Positions 1-8,934 of a DNA stretch of 64,000 nt are shown piece after piece (position 1 is the stretch's first letter; the number at the start of each line of letters is the position of its first letter). Under the pieces are notes generated by a model. That model worked only from the letters and a program-made list of their open reading frames with translations. It had not been told where the DNA came from and ran no database searches. The position numbers were made by a program, and so were the translations under genes. The DNA is from Undibacterium umbellatum (GTDB taxonomy: Bacteria > Pseudomonadota > Gammaproteobacteria > Burkholderiales > Burkholderiaceae_D), in contig NZ_JACOFX010000005.1 in NCBI RefSeq assembly GCF_014284125.1, positions 62,001 through 126,000 of the forward strand, given 5' to 3'.

Positions 1-266
1 CCTATGGTGCAGCCATGGATGGTGCAATGATGGGTGATGGAGCAATGGCTGCCTATGATGGTCGGGGTCTGGTCACCTATGTGCAGCATGACAAAGTCCT
101 GGATATTGGTATAGGCACCAATGATGATTTCCTTATGCTCAGACCTGGCCACCACATTCATCCAGATTGAGGCATGTTGCCCCACGCTGATCTTGCCATA
201 GAGTTGCGCCGTGTCATGGATATACGCAGGATGATCAAGTTTGACATCTGGACCGATGAAAGCCAT
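1..266 (-). CDS. Gamma-class carbonic anhydrase family protein, 3' part missing
   Basis: Read on the minus strand from ATG at 266 the frame is open to the window edge (88 codons). The product starts MAFIGPDVKLDHPAYIHDTA and shows left-handed beta-helix hexapeptide turns. It has the family pattern QHASIWMNVVARSE followed by IGAYTNIQDFVMLH and GSHCSITHHCTIHGC; the His residues of the last segments fit the zinc ligands of the YrdA/CaiE/gamma-CA family. Members form trimers; many have weak or no measured carbonic anhydrase activity, so the substrate is uncertain. The ribosome site is a purine-rich CGGGGGAG. The C-terminal half lies outside the window. Confidence 0.85.
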   Translation of the reverse strand, partial: MAFIGPDVKLDHPAYIHDTAQLYGKISVGQHASIWMNVVARSEHKEIIIGAYTNIQDFVMLHIGDQTPTIIGSHCSITHHCTIHGCTI

Positions 267-305
267 TTACTCCCCCGAGGCAGGTAAAAATAACAGAATA
301 CTGCT

Positions 306-737
306 TTATAGATGGATTTGCAGGAATATTCTGTAGGCTATCTCCCAGCATATGGCCATGCCTGACAAGTACAGGATTGTACGCAAGGGTTGCATGCCAC
401 GCAGGTAAATCAGGGTATGCAAATAGCGTATTACTACATAACTGCCAAACAGCCAGTTGGCTGCCGACTGTTCTGCACCCAGCAAGACATAGCAAATGGC
501 CAGCGCCAGGAACAGTGGCAGGTTTTCCACGTCATTGCGCCAGACACGGGCGCAGCGTTGTACCAGATCAGATTCTGATTCAACCGGGCGTACTCCAGCC
601 AGGGCTGCATCTTCTGGCAAGAGATAACGACGGCTGCGTATACGGCTGATAACCTGGAATACACTTAGCACGCTGGCTTTCAGGAACAGCGCCAGCAAGG
701 CCAGTACAAAACTGGACAGGGCAGGGTAGTTCATCAT
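306..737 (-). CDS. MAPEG family membrane protein
   Basis: 143 residues from the ATG at 737, chosen because it overlaps the stop of the upstream tautomerase gene as ATGA; a longer upstream frame would overlap that gene by over 100 bases. Four hydrophobic helices are visible: near residues 6-25, 65-85 (PLFLALAICYVLLG), 90-105 and 118-138. The RCARVWRNDVENLPLF stretch is the MAPEG signature with Arg, Asn and Glu in the order that binds glutathione in microsomal glutathione transferases. Bacterial members are membrane proteins of mostly unknown substrate. Translationally coupled to the tautomerase, so probably co-regulated. Confidence 0.85.
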   Translation of the reverse strand: MMNYPALSSFVLALLALFLKASVLSVFQVISRIRSRRYLLPEDAALAGVRPVESESDLVQRCARVWRNDVENLPLFLALAICYVLLGAEQSAANWLFGSYVVIRYLHTLIYLRGMQPLRTILYLSGMAICWEIAYRIFLQIHL

Positions 738-1000
738 GCTGGCACCTCGTTGTTTTGTGCACTGGGACGTGCATCTCTGACCGCCGTAAATTGCGCGATT
801 TGCTGGCTCGATGGGCGTAGGCCACTCATGGACCAGCCTTCTGCCTCGCTTTCCTGGATATTGATCCAAATGGATTTCTTGAATTCCGGGTTACTGCCTC
901 CTTCAACTTCTACTAGTGCATCGGCAATTTTTTCCAGCAAGCGCTGTTTTTGCTCGGTGTTTAACATTCCTTGAATCGTATTGATTTGAACGTAGGGCAT
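734..1000 (-). CDS. 4-oxalocrotonate tautomerase family protein
   Basis: 88 residues beginning MPYVQINTIQGML, so after Met removal Pro-1 would be the catalytic base typical of this superfamily. The length is between the 62-residue 4-OT and longer tautomerases, and the core beta-alpha-beta fold pattern (EQKQRLLEKIADALVEVEG) is clear. The extra C-terminal 25 residues are polar. It may tautomerise or isomerise a small keto acid; the substrate cannot be read from the sequence. The stop overlaps the start of the MAPEG gene. The upstream neighbour is a divergent GlxA-type regulator. Confidence 0.85.
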   Translation of the reverse strand: MPYVQINTIQGMLNTEQKQRLLEKIADALVEVEGGSNPEFKKSIWINIQESEAEGWSMSGLRPSSQQIAQFTAVRDARPSAQNNEVPA

Positions 1001-1117
1001 GTCGTACTCCTTATGTGAATGCTTGTGAGAGACTTCATTGTGCAGCTAATGAAAAAGCAGTACCATTGGCTGAATCGACAAAAAAAGGTGTTAAATGGAC
1101 GGGACGGCCAAGTGACG

Positions 1118-2140
1118 ATGAAGTTGACGACAAAGGATGGAATCATACGCATCGGCATACTGGTTTATCCCGGTTGCCTGCGTAGTGGGGCGGTGTTGCC
1201 GCTGGATGTCTTCACCATTGCCAATACTTTGGCAGGGATACGTCCTGCGGGTAGCAAACCTGTGCAGTTTGAAGCTTTCTGGGTCAGTGCCCGTGGCGAC
1301 ATCATGCAAGAAGTGAGTGGACTACATTTTCAGGCGCGTGACATATACACGCAAATGCATACTCAGGAACTCGATGCACTTATGGTTCCTGGTGTTGATC
1401 ATAAAGACAACCAGCAACTTGATGATTTGCTCAATGCACTGGCACCTGAACAAGCCTTGATGGAAAGTTATATTCAGCAAGACAGACTGTTGATCTCCAG
1501 TTGTTCCAGCACCAGCCTGCTGGCGCGTACCGGCAAGCTTGATGGCCGGCGCGCCACCACCAGTTGGTGGCTGAGTGCTTACTTCCGCAAGAATTTCCCT
1601 CAGGTTTTATTGGAAGCTGATGAGCTCATCGTGCAGGATGGCAAGCTGGTGTCATCTGGTGGCGTGACTTCTTATATCGATCTGTCGCTTTGGCTGGTGG
1701 GGCATTTCGCCGGAGAAGAATTGCGTCAGATGACGGCCAAGATACTGGTGGTTGATGCGAATAGAAACAGCCAGGCACCCTATGTCGCCAAGGCCATCAT
1801 GCAGGATCAGGGTCATGCCGTAATTGAACGTGCGCGGCGCTGGCTGAACAAGCGCCTGGACCAGCACTGGGTAATGGCTGACCTGGCCAGCTATTGCAAT
1901 GTCAGCCAGCGCACCCTGCTCAGGCGCTTCCAGGAGTCAATGAATCTCAGCCCCATCCATTATGTGCAACAATTAAGGGTGGAGCGCGCCAAGGCCTTGC
2001 TGGAAACTACCCGTTTGTCGCTGGAAGATATCACTACTCGTTGCGGTTATGAAGACGTCTCCAGTTTCAGTAAAATCTTCAAGCAGTGGGCGCAAGTGAC
2101 GCCCAAGGATTACCGGCGCAGGTTTGGATTACGGTTTTAA
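1118..2140 (+). CDS. GlxA family AraC-type transcriptional regulator
   Basis: 340 residues from the ATG at 1118; an in-frame ATG at 1019 would add 33 residues without family similarity, so the shorter start is preferred, although neither has a strong ribosome site. Residues about 8-180 form a DJ-1/PfpI-like (class I amidotransferase) sensor domain (IRIGILVYPGCLRSGAVLPLD). About 230-335 carry two AraC helix-turn-helix motifs (MADLASYCNVSQRTLLRRFQ and LEDITTRCGYEDVSSFSKIF). GlxA-type regulators commonly activate catabolism of amino acids or quaternary amines. Next to a downstream FAD oxidoreductase only 8 bases away, which it probably controls. Confidence 0.9.
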   Translation: MKLTTKDGIIRIGILVYPGCLRSGAVLPLDVFTIANTLAGIRPAGSKPVQFEAFWVSARGDIMQEVSGLHFQARDIYTQMHTQELDALMVPGVDHKDNQQLDDLLNALAPEQALMESYIQQDRLLISSCSSTSLLARTGKLDGRRATTSWWLSAYFRKNFPQVLLEADELIVQDGKLVSSGGVTSYIDLSLWLVGHFAGEELRQMTAKILVVDANRNSQAPYVAKAIMQDQGHAVIERARRWLNKRLDQHWVMADLASYCNVSQRTLLRRFQESMNLSPIHYVQQLRVERAKALLETTRLSLEDITTRCGYEDVSSFSKIFKQWAQVTPKDYRRRFGLRF

Positions 2141-2148
2141 GGACTGAA

Positions 2149-3315
2149 ATGGATAACAGGCATGTAGTGATAGTAGGCGGTGGCGTCATCGGCAGTGCGG
2201 TGGCTTATTTTCTGGCAGCACATCCACGCTTTCAAGGCCGGGTCACGGTGCTGGAGCGTGACCCCAGCTATACCCATGCCTCGTCGGCCCTGTCGGCCAG
2301 CTCCATACGCCAGCAATTCAGTACGCCGTTGAATATACAGATGTCGCAATTCGGCATCGCTTTCTTGCGCGACCTGCATCAGCACCTCGCTGTTGACGGT
2401 GAGTTGCCGGAACTGGCGCTCAGCGAACATGGCTACCTGTATCTGGCCACCGATGGCGGTGCTGCCACTTTGCGTGAAAATCATGAGATACAAAGAGCAG
2501 CGCAGGTAGATGTTGCCCTGTTAAATCAAGATGCACTGAAACAGAAATTCCCCTGGCAGAATGTTGATGACCTTGCCATAGGTTCGCTAGGTCTTAGTGG
2601 TGAAGGCTGGTTTGATGGCTATGCCTTGTTGATGGCATTTCGCCGCAAGGCACGTAGCCAGGGCGTCACTTATCTGCAGGCAGATGCACAAGGTTTTGAG
2701 CATGAGAAGGGCAGAGTAACTGGCGTACGTTTGCAGAATGGCACAGTCATTAAATGTGATGTTGCCGTCAATGCAGCCGGTGCCTGGGCGCGGCCCTTAT
2801 TGGCTGGCACTGGTTTTGATTTGCCGGTAGTTGGGCGTGTACGCACGGTGTTTGTCGTATCCAGCCCTGCGCAAACGCCTGCTTGTCCGCTCATCATTGA
2901 TCCATCCGGTTTGTGGTTTCGGCCAGAAGGCCAGCACTGGATATGCGGTTTGCCACCGGACAATGATCCCGATGACGCAGCGCTGGAAGCAGACTATGAA
3001 CAGTTCGATACGGCATGGCAAATCATGGCCAATCGCGTTCCAGCTTTTGAAGCCCTGCGCATGCAAAGAGCCTGGGCTGGCTATTATGAATATAATGTAT
3101 TTGACCAGAATGCCGTCATTGGCCCACACCCACAACTGCCGAACCTGATGCTGGCGAATGGCTTCAGTGGCCACGGCATGCAACACGCACCCGCTACCGG
3201 GCGCGGTATTGCAGAATTACTGGTGGATGGTGCTTACAGCAGCCTGGATTTGTCGCCATTGTCAGCCCAGCGACTACTTGATGGCAGGCCGTTGCTGGAA
3301 AAGAATGTGATTTAA
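2149..3315 (+). CDS. FAD-dependent oxidoreductase, DAO (D-amino acid/sarcosine oxidase-like) family
   Basis: 388 residues starting MDNRHVVIVGGGVIGSAVAY, with the Rossmann GxGxxG dinucleotide fold at residues 10-15 and the ERD acidic residue ending the second strand. The C-terminal ANGFSGHGMQHAPATGRGIA is the second FAD-contact motif typical of sarcosine/glycine oxidases and FOXRED1-like proteins. It should oxidise a secondary or primary amine, possibly an imino acid. It starts 8 bases after the GlxA regulator stop, behind the GGACTGAA ribosome site, and is therefore likely co-transcribed. The substrate is unknown. Confidence 0.85.
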   Translation: MDNRHVVIVGGGVIGSAVAYFLAAHPRFQGRVTVLERDPSYTHASSALSASSIRQQFSTPLNIQMSQFGIAFLRDLHQHLAVDGELPELALSEHGYLYLATDGGAATLRENHEIQRAAQVDVALLNQDALKQKFPWQNVDDLAIGSLGLSGEGWFDGYALLMAFRRKARSQGVTYLQADAQGFEHEKGRVTGVRLQNGTVIKCDVAVNAAGAWARPLLAGTGFDLPVVGRVRTVFVVSSPAQTPACPLIIDPSGLWFRPEGQHWICGLPPDNDPDDAALEADYEQFDTAWQIMANRVPAFEALRMQRAWAGYYEYNVFDQNAVIGPHPQLPNLMLANGFSGHGMQHAPATGRGIAELLVDGAYSSLDLSPLSAQRLLDGRPLLEKNVI

Positions 3316-3325
3316 TTCAGATTGC

Positions 3326-4357
3326 TCAGGCGGCTTTGGCAGCATAAGCATCCAGCTCATCCAGCCATATTTGTTTTTGCTCAGGCGTGACAAACGAGGC
3401 TTCAAAAGCATTGCGGGCCAGTTGCAGCAATTCTTCCTTGCCCAGTTCCAGCGCATCGGCAGTGGCGATGTAATTCGCGTTCATATAGCCACCAAAATAA
3501 GCCGGGTCATCTGAATTGATGGTCACGCACAAACCTGCGCGCAGCATGCGTGCCAGGTTATGTTCACGCATATCCTTGACCACGCACAGCTTTAAATTCG
3601 ACAAGGGGCAGACTGTCAGCGGCATGCGGCTTTGCTGCAGCCTTGTCATCAGGGCAGGGTCTTCCTCTGCACGTACGCCATGGTCTATGCGTTCGACTTG
3701 CAAGACATCCAGTGCGCTATGGATATAGGCTGGCGGGCCCTCTTCACCCGCATGTGCAACCAGCCGAAAACCCATGGCCTGTGCAATCGTGAAGACATGC
3801 GCGAATTTTTCTGGCGGGTTGCCGACTTCTGCTGAATCCAGACCGACACCTGTCCACAGGTCTGCATATTCATCGCGCAAGGGTAGGGCAGCTTCCAGCG
3901 TGGCAATGGCATCTTCTTCACTGAGGTGACGCAGGAAGCACAGTATCATTGCACCAGAAAACCCTTGTTTGGCACGCGCTTCGCGCAAGGCGCGGGCGAT
4001 ACCAGAGAATACGGTAGTGATATGTATGCCGCGTGCTGTATGGGTTTGCGGGTCAAAGAACAATTCTACATGGCGCACATTGTCAGCCTGGGCGCGTTCT
4101 ATATAGGCATGGGTCAGGTCAAAAAAATCCTGCTCGGTTTGCAGCACGGCAGCACCGGCATAGTACAGGTCCAGGAAAGACTGCAAATCTGCAAAATCAT
4201 AGGCAGCGCGTACTTCTTCAACGCTGGCGTATGGCAATTGCACACCATTTTTTTGCGCGAGGGCAAACATCAACTCAGGTTCCAGTGAACCTTCTATATG
4301 CAAATGCAATTCTGCCTTGGGCAGGCCACGGATAAAGTCGTGCAGTTGAGTACTCAT
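3326..4357 (-). CDS. Adenine deaminase (adenosine deaminase-like family)
   Basis: 343 residues. Metal-binding HLHIEGSLEPELMF is at about residues 17-30, followed by VAHAGEEGPP, the catalytic HAGE (general acid Glu), RIDHGVRA, and SDDPAYFGGYMNANY with the two Asp ligands. The SDDPAYFGGY form, instead of SDDPxxF..T of true adenosine deaminases, together with LSNLKLCVV, matches the bacterial adenine deaminases of the ADA fold (the Pseudomonas PA0148 type), which convert adenine to hypoxanthine. The call of adenine over adenosine rests on recalled family similarity. Convergent with the FAD oxidoreductase, 10 bases apart. Confidence 0.85.
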   Translation of the reverse strand: MSTQLHDFIRGLPKAELHLHIEGSLEPELMFALAQKNGVQLPYASVEEVRAAYDFADLQSFLDLYYAGAAVLQTEQDFFDLTHAYIERAQADNVRHVELFFDPQTHTARGIHITTVFSGIARALREARAKQGFSGAMILCFLRHLSEEDAIATLEAALPLRDEYADLWTGVGLDSAEVGNPPEKFAHVFTIAQAMGFRLVAHAGEEGPPAYIHSALDVLQVERIDHGVRAEEDPALMTRLQQSRMPLTVCPLSNLKLCVVKDMREHNLARMLRAGLCVTINSDDPAYFGGYMNANYIATADALELGKEELLQLARNAFEASFVTPEQKQIWLDELDAYAAKAA

Positions 4358-4645
4358 AGTTTTGAACCTGATAGGGATAGTGCTGAATAATAGAATGGCA
4401 ATGGTCTGGCGAAGATATCACCCTGTCCCTGTCAGCATATCAAAATCAGGTGATGTTCTGTATAGATGGTCACATATTGATACGAACCAGCGCTGGATTT
4501 GTTTGGGATCTGTTTGGAATTTGCAAAGTCAGTATGAAGATGACCGCACAGCGGTACAGACGAGGGCCAAAGCCATCGTCCATACTTATCGCTGTTTCGC
4601 TGTCATTGCCTGAGCTGTGATGCAGTGATGCCTGTTCAATGCGGA
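4358..4645. other. Intergenic region without a supported gene
   Basis: 288 bases between the adenine deaminase start and the DUF3567 stop. Open frames here on the plus strand lack ribosome sites and recognisable domains. It probably carries the deaminase promoter and the end of the DUF3567 transcript; I could not single out a convincing -35/-10 pair. Confidence 0.5.
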
Positions 4646-4903
4646 TTAATGCAGTAAAACGCTTTGACCCATATAGCCATCAAACTGACCAAGGAAGTCA
4701 TCGATTTCTTCTATGCTGGGTTCACTGGCGATGAGGTCAGTCACGTCCTTGCGGAAATTGATGGCCAGCGGGCCACCAATAAACCATTCACGGCGTACGG
4801 CCTTGTCGGTAATTTCATAGCCGCCAAAGCGCAGGGCTTCGTGGTCAGTATCTGCGCCATATTCGATGACGCTATATTGCTCGCTGTTATAGATGAGATT
4901 CAT
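4646..4903 (-). CDS. DUF3567 family protein
   Basis: 85 residues. Two in-frame ATGs lie at 4912 and 4903; the GAAAGG site sits directly against the first but 9 bases before the second, so 4903 is chosen. The sequence MNLIYNSEQYSVIEYGAD followed by FGGYEITDK is typical of the betaproteobacterial DUF3567 family of small acidic cytoplasmic proteins of unknown function. No membrane segment is visible. Confidence 0.8.
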   Translation of the reverse strand: MNLIYNSEQYSVIEYGADTDHEALRFGGYEITDKAVRREWFIGGPLAINFRKDVTDLIASEPSIEEIDDFLGQFDGYMGQSVLLH

Positions 4904-5118
4904 TTTATGCATCCTTTCTGGCTGGAGGATATTTCCTCGGGTTACCGTTCATGGTGCTTACATGATGTTGCATACAGCGAATTTCAAGCAATTGCCGCTG
5001 ATGAAGCTACTGCACGACTCTTCCTCAACGACAATTGCCAGCTCGTTACTGTGCTGTTACTAAGTATTACGGCATGGCAACGTCTGGACTTTAGCGACTT
5101 AACATTGGTTCACAAGCT

Positions 5119-5178
5119 AGTGTCCTGAATTATTGATTCTCGCCGGATTTACTCAGCGAATTAATAACTCAGGACACT
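5119..5178. repeat. Long imperfect inverted repeat overlapping the end of the CobW-like gene
   Basis: Left arm AGTGTCCTGAATTATT (5119-5134) pairs with AATAACTCAGGACACT (5163-5178) with one mismatch, and the pairing can continue inward (GATTC..GC with GCGAATT), leaving a loop near 5145-5156. The stop codon and last residues of the minus-strand CobW-like gene lie inside the right arm. The symmetry suggests a palindromic mobile repeat or a strong hairpin terminator. Confidence 0.7.
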
Positions 5179-5550
5179 TGTACTGTTGATCTCAAGTAGA
5201 TTGGTGTAGGCAGGTCCCTGAAGTGTTAGCAGGAGTTTATCCAGATGGGCATCACTGGCAATGCCTAGATATATATTAGCGGGTTTTTGCCTGAGGGCGC
5301 GGTTTAGTGTTACGCGCAGGCTGAGGTTACCTATGCAGCAAAAGCAGCCGGGTGCAATCCGGCTAATGTGTAACAGGTCGGTGGCTTGCAGGATATCTTG
5401 CCCATCAGGCAAGCCTTCGAGGATGACGACATTCTTGTCAGTCGCAGCGCTATTGCCATCTAAACGGGCAAGGGAGGCTGCAATTGCCGCCTCCCTCTGG
5501 GTATAACTTGCGCCGTGTACCAGGTGTAATTGCGCTTTTGCTGCACTCAC
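5161..5550 (-). CDS. CobW/G3E-like domain protein, short and probably degenerate
   Basis: 129 residues. The GCFCCIGNLSLRVTLNRAL stretch (about 68-86) contains the GCxCC metal-site motif of CobW/ZNG1 (COG0523) G3E GTPases and the helix that follows it. The N-terminus has HLVHGASYTQREAAIAA where the P-loop GxxGxGKT should be, so the GTP-binding lysine motif is absent. Full-length family members exceed 300 residues. The last codons fall within a large inverted repeat, so the 3' end may have been replaced by an inserted element. It could be a diverged metal-binding stub or a pseudogene; the frame is intact. Confidence 0.6.
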   Translation of the reverse strand: MSAAKAQLHLVHGASYTQREAAIAASLARLDGNSAATDKNVVILEGLPDGQDILQATDLLHISRIAPGCFCCIGNLSLRVTLNRALRQKPANIYLGIASDAHLDKLLLTLQGPAYTNLLEINSTSVLSY

Positions 5551-5580
5551 ATGGTACTCACATTGCGCTGTGCTGCAATA

Positions 5581-6303
5581 TTACTCGCCACGCTTTGCGT
5601 ACTTCATGGACTCAACGCCCAGTTGCTTCAGTTTGCGGTATAGGTGCGTGCGTTCAAGGCCGGTTTTTTCTGCCACCCTGGTCATGCTGCCACCTTCGCG
5701 GTTCAAGTGGTATTCAAAGTAGATGCGCTCGAAGGCATCTCTGGCTTCACGCAGGGGCAAGTCAAACGACAGGCTGGCAAACTGATTATTTGGCGCCGCA
5801 GCGACAGGCTGGGCAGCAGAAAAATGTCTGGCTTCGTAAGACGGTGCAGTATTGCCAAAACTGCCGGATGTATTGGCGCTGACGGAATTGTCATTGCTGA
5901 TCACGCGCAAGGCCGGGGCAGCCGGTTTTGGTGCCTCCGTGCTGCGTGTCAGGCCCTGCTGTACTGCTTTCAGCAATTTTTGCAGGGCGATGGGTTTTTC
6001 CAGGAAATTCAAGGCACCTATCCGGGTCGCTTCGACCGCAGTATCTATCGTGGCATGACCTGACATCATGATCACGGGCATGGTCAGCAAACCATCGCGC
6101 TGCCATTCTTTAAGCAAAGTAACGCCATCTGTGTCCGGCATCCAGATGTCGAGCAAGACCAGGTCTGGCCTGGCTTCTTGCCTGGACTGACGCGCCTGCT
6201 GAGCATTTTCAGCGAGCTGAACGACATGACCTTCATCGCCGAGAATTTCTGACAACAATTCCCGGATACCCATTTCATCATCTACGACCAATATATTTGC
6301 CAT
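5581..6303 (-). CDS. NtrX-like response regulator without AAA+ domain
   Basis: 240 residues. Receiver domain at 1-120 (ILVVDDE, phosphoacceptor Asp in LVLLDIWMPDTDG, Thr/Ser in MMSGH, Lys in FLEKP). A low-complexity Ala/Pro linker follows, then a Fis-type helix-turn-helix at the C-terminus (MTRVAEKTGLERTHLYRKLK). Classical NtrX of alphaproteobacteria has a sigma54 AAA+ domain between these parts; it is missing here, as in many Burkholderiales homologues, so sigma54 activation is not expected. Partner of the NtrY-like kinase encoded upstream on the same strand, separated by 216 bases. Confidence 0.85.
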   Translation of the reverse strand: MANILVVDDEMGIRELLSEILGDEGHVVQLAENAQQARQSRQEARPDLVLLDIWMPDTDGVTLLKEWQRDGLLTMPVIMMSGHATIDTAVEATRIGALNFLEKPIALQKLLKAVQQGLTRSTEAPKPAAPALRVISNDNSVSANTSGSFGNTAPSYEARHFSAAQPVAAAPNNQFASLSFDLPLREARDAFERIYFEYHLNREGGSMTRVAEKTGLERTHLYRKLKQLGVESMKYAKRGE

Positions 6304-6519
6304 AAATCTACCCTATTACCGCCTCTATGTTTTTTTGGGTGCTTCTTACCGTTCGATGTTCAAGCTGGCTTATTGCTTACTCCAGTCTGGCTGGTGAAAA
6401 CGATATGCTTGTGCTGAATGACAATTTCAAAGTGCCCCTTCTGCTTTTATCCGTATTCCTCTTTTGGGAACATCAGAACAACTACCTGCTACAGAACTAC
6501 TACCGCAAGTACGGCGAAC

Positions 6520-8934
6520 TTATACCGTATTTGCATCCGGTGCTAACTTTAACAGCAAAATCGCTACTTTTGCACCGTTTGTATCGCTGCGATTTTGAAT
6601 ATCTATCCTGCCACCATGTTCATCAATGATTTTCTTTACCATTGCCAGTCCCAGACCTGTACCACGTGGCTTGGAAGTGGCATAGGGTTCAAAGGCGCGT
6701 GCCAGGATTTTGCTGGAAAATCCCGGGCCGTTATCGATAATTGACAGGCGTACCGCAGAGTGAGCAATCTGGTCAGTGCCAGTGTAGCGCACGACATCAG
6801 TGATGACATCAATTCGTGGCACAAAACCGGCAGTGGTATTGTCAGCCACGGCATCCTGGGCGTTTTGTAAAAGATTGTGAATTACCTGGCGCATCTGGGT
6901 GGCGTCACCCATGACCTTGGGTAAATCTGCCGCCATGGTCAGCTTGATGGCATCCCTGCCATCACCGGCAATATACAAATGCAGCACTTCATCAATCAGG
7001 CCAGCCAGATTCAATGGCATCAATACAGCAGGCGGTGTACGCGCATAATCGCGGAAATCATCGACCATGCGTTTCATCGACGTCACCTGGTTGACGATGG
7101 TGGTCGTACTTTTATTGAGTATCAGCACATCGGTTTCGCTGAGCTTGTCCTGCAACTTCATTTGCAGGCGCTCTGCTGACAATTGTATAGGTGTCAGCGG
7201 GTTCTTGATTTCATGTGCCAGGCGGCGCGCCACTTCACCCCAGGCGATAGAGCGTTGGGCGGAAATGATATTGCTGATGTCATCGAACACCACCACATAG
7301 CCGCTGCCTGAGGCCACCGGCAAGTGCGAGCCACGCGCCAGCAGGGTAATACTCTGTTCATCTTCAGCGACCACCACTTCGCCAGGAGTTGCAGAGGTGA
7401 CGCCTTTTTTACCGACATTTGGACGAGGCACTTCAATTTGCTGTTGCCAGTGTTGTTCGCGTTCGTTTTCACCACCAGCAGCTGACTGCGCATGCTGCTC
7501 TGAAAAAGCTTTGGAAATAGCAAAGGCAAAAGCCTGCATGCCATCAATATCTGCCAGGGGTTTATTGATTTCGCTTTCCAGCCTGCGCTGCAAGATACGT
7601 TCTACCGACTCATTACAGGTCACCAGATTGCCATTTTGATCCAGCACCATCACTCCAGCTGACATGTTGGCCAGCACTGATTCCAGATAGGCTTTGGCGT
7701 TTTCCAGTTCATTGCGGTTTTTCTCCACTGCAGCACGGGCGTCAAATAACTGCCTGGTCATGGTATTGAAAGACTTGGTCAGGCTACCGAGCTCATCAGT
7801 GCTAGTAACGATAGGGCGAGGCGAGAAATTACCTTCGGTCACGGCCTTGGTACCTTCTGCCAGCAGCAGCAATGGTCTCGCCAGTTCGCCCGAAATCAAA
7901 AAGGCACTGGTGATGGCGGCGACAATTGCCAGCAACAGCGTCAGTGTCAGGGTGATGATGTACATCTTTTTTAGGTTCACGCGGCCTATCGAGCGCACCT
8001 GGTATTCTCGCGATGCATTGCTCAGTGCTTCAGCATGCATGGCCAGGTTGATGGGGACGGGTTGTATCAATTGCAGGTACAAAGCTTCATTTTGCAGGGA
8101 TATCCAGCCTGTGCTCATACGCAAAGGCACGATCACGCGGGAACGCAGTATGCGAGCAGGTTCTGGTGCCAGTGCCGGACGGGTTGCTCCACGGGTTTCA
8201 GGGATACCGCTGCCTGTACTTGCTGCACTGGTGCTACTTGCTGAAGCAGTAGCCGGGTCGCCATCACTGCCAGGAGCAGGGACGAGTTTTTCATCCCTGG
8301 CGGCATAAAAACGTGACAACTTGACTTGCCTCAGCATGTCCGGGGTTGGCAACTCTGGCAGCAGGCTATTGACGTTTTCATTGGCAGAAGCAATCAGGCG
8401 GCCTTTGCTATTGACGATGGTGGCTTCCTGTACCTGCATACGTTCGCGCAGGCGTGACAGGTGGATGGACATCGAGCTTTCAGACGGATCAGACAATTCC
8501 GAAGCCATGTCCTTGGCCTTGGACTGTAAATCTGCCAGCAAGAAATCCAGTGCGGTCAGGCCCATGTTCTTGCCGGAATCGAGGGCAGATTCAACCTTGA
8601 CATCAAACCAGGATTCGATAGAAAGGGAAACAAAGCGAACCGACACCACATAAATCACCGTTCCTGGCAAGATGCCTACCAAGGCAAACAGCACCACCAG
8701 ACGGGTCATCAGTTTGGAGCCAAATTCCCTGGCACGGTAGCGGCGGAACAGCCGCCACACCAGGGTCAGTACCAGGATCAGCAGGGCCAGGGCGACAATG
8801 GCATTGGCATCCAGCAGCCATTCGTAATAACGCTCAAAGCGCGAAGAGTTTTCGGAGACTGTAGTCAGGAAAAACAGCAGGATGCTCATCAGAGCACCAC
8901 CGATAATCAGTGCATACCGCAAAAATCTTGTCAC
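6520..8934 (-). CDS. NtrY-like membrane sensor histidine kinase
   Basis: 804 residues. N-terminal helices at about 7-28, 40-62 and 76-100 precede a periplasmic region to about 330 and a further helix near 335-357, followed by HAMP, a PAS domain (VMVLDQNGNLVTCNES), HisKA with RRLAHEIKNPLTPIQ (His near 572) and HATPase with DNGPGF and GTGLGLAMV. An Ala/Ser/Pro-rich low-complexity insert lies in the periplasmic loop (around 215-245). It belongs to the NtrY family that pairs with NtrX, linked in other bacteria to nitrogen or redox sensing and envelope control. The start overlaps the DUF4390 stop by four bases. Confidence 0.9.
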   Translation of the reverse strand: MTRFLRYALIIGGALMSILLFFLTTVSENSSRFERYYEWLLDANAIVALALLILVLTLVWRLFRRYRAREFGSKLMTRLVVLFALVGILPGTVIYVVSVRFVSLSIESWFDVKVESALDSGKNMGLTALDFLLADLQSKAKDMASELSDPSESSMSIHLSRLRERMQVQEATIVNSKGRLIASANENVNSLLPELPTPDMLRQVKLSRFYAARDEKLVPAPGSDGDPATASASSTSAASTGSGIPETRGATRPALAPEPARILRSRVIVPLRMSTGWISLQNEALYLQLIQPVPINLAMHAEALSNASREYQVRSIGRVNLKKMYIITLTLTLLLAIVAAITSAFLISGELARPLLLLAEGTKAVTEGNFSPRPIVTSTDELGSLTKSFNTMTRQLFDARAAVEKNRNELENAKAYLESVLANMSAGVMVLDQNGNLVTCNESVERILQRRLESEINKPLADIDGMQAFAFAISKAFSEQHAQSAAGGENEREQHWQQQIEVPRPNVGKKGVTSATPGEVVVAEDEQSITLLARGSHLPVASGSGYVVVFDDISNIISAQRSIAWGEVARRLAHEIKNPLTPIQLSAERLQMKLQDKLSETDVLILNKSTTTIVNQVTSMKRMVDDFRDYARTPPAVLMPLNLAGLIDEVLHLYIAGDGRDAIKLTMAADLPKVMGDATQMRQVIHNLLQNAQDAVADNTTAGFVPRIDVITDVVRYTGTDQIAHSAVRLSIIDNGPGFSSKILARAFEPYATSKPRGTGLGLAMVKKIIDEHGGRIDIQNRSDTNGAKVAILLLKLAPDANTV

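Noticed and set aside
4664-5128. A 154-codon plus-strand frame
   Set aside because: Overlaps the DUF3567 gene on the opposite strand and has no family resemblance.
6327-6629. A 100-codon hydrophobic plus-strand frame in the ntrX-ntrY gap
   Set aside because: No ribosome site and it runs into the end of ntrY; treated as non-coding gap.
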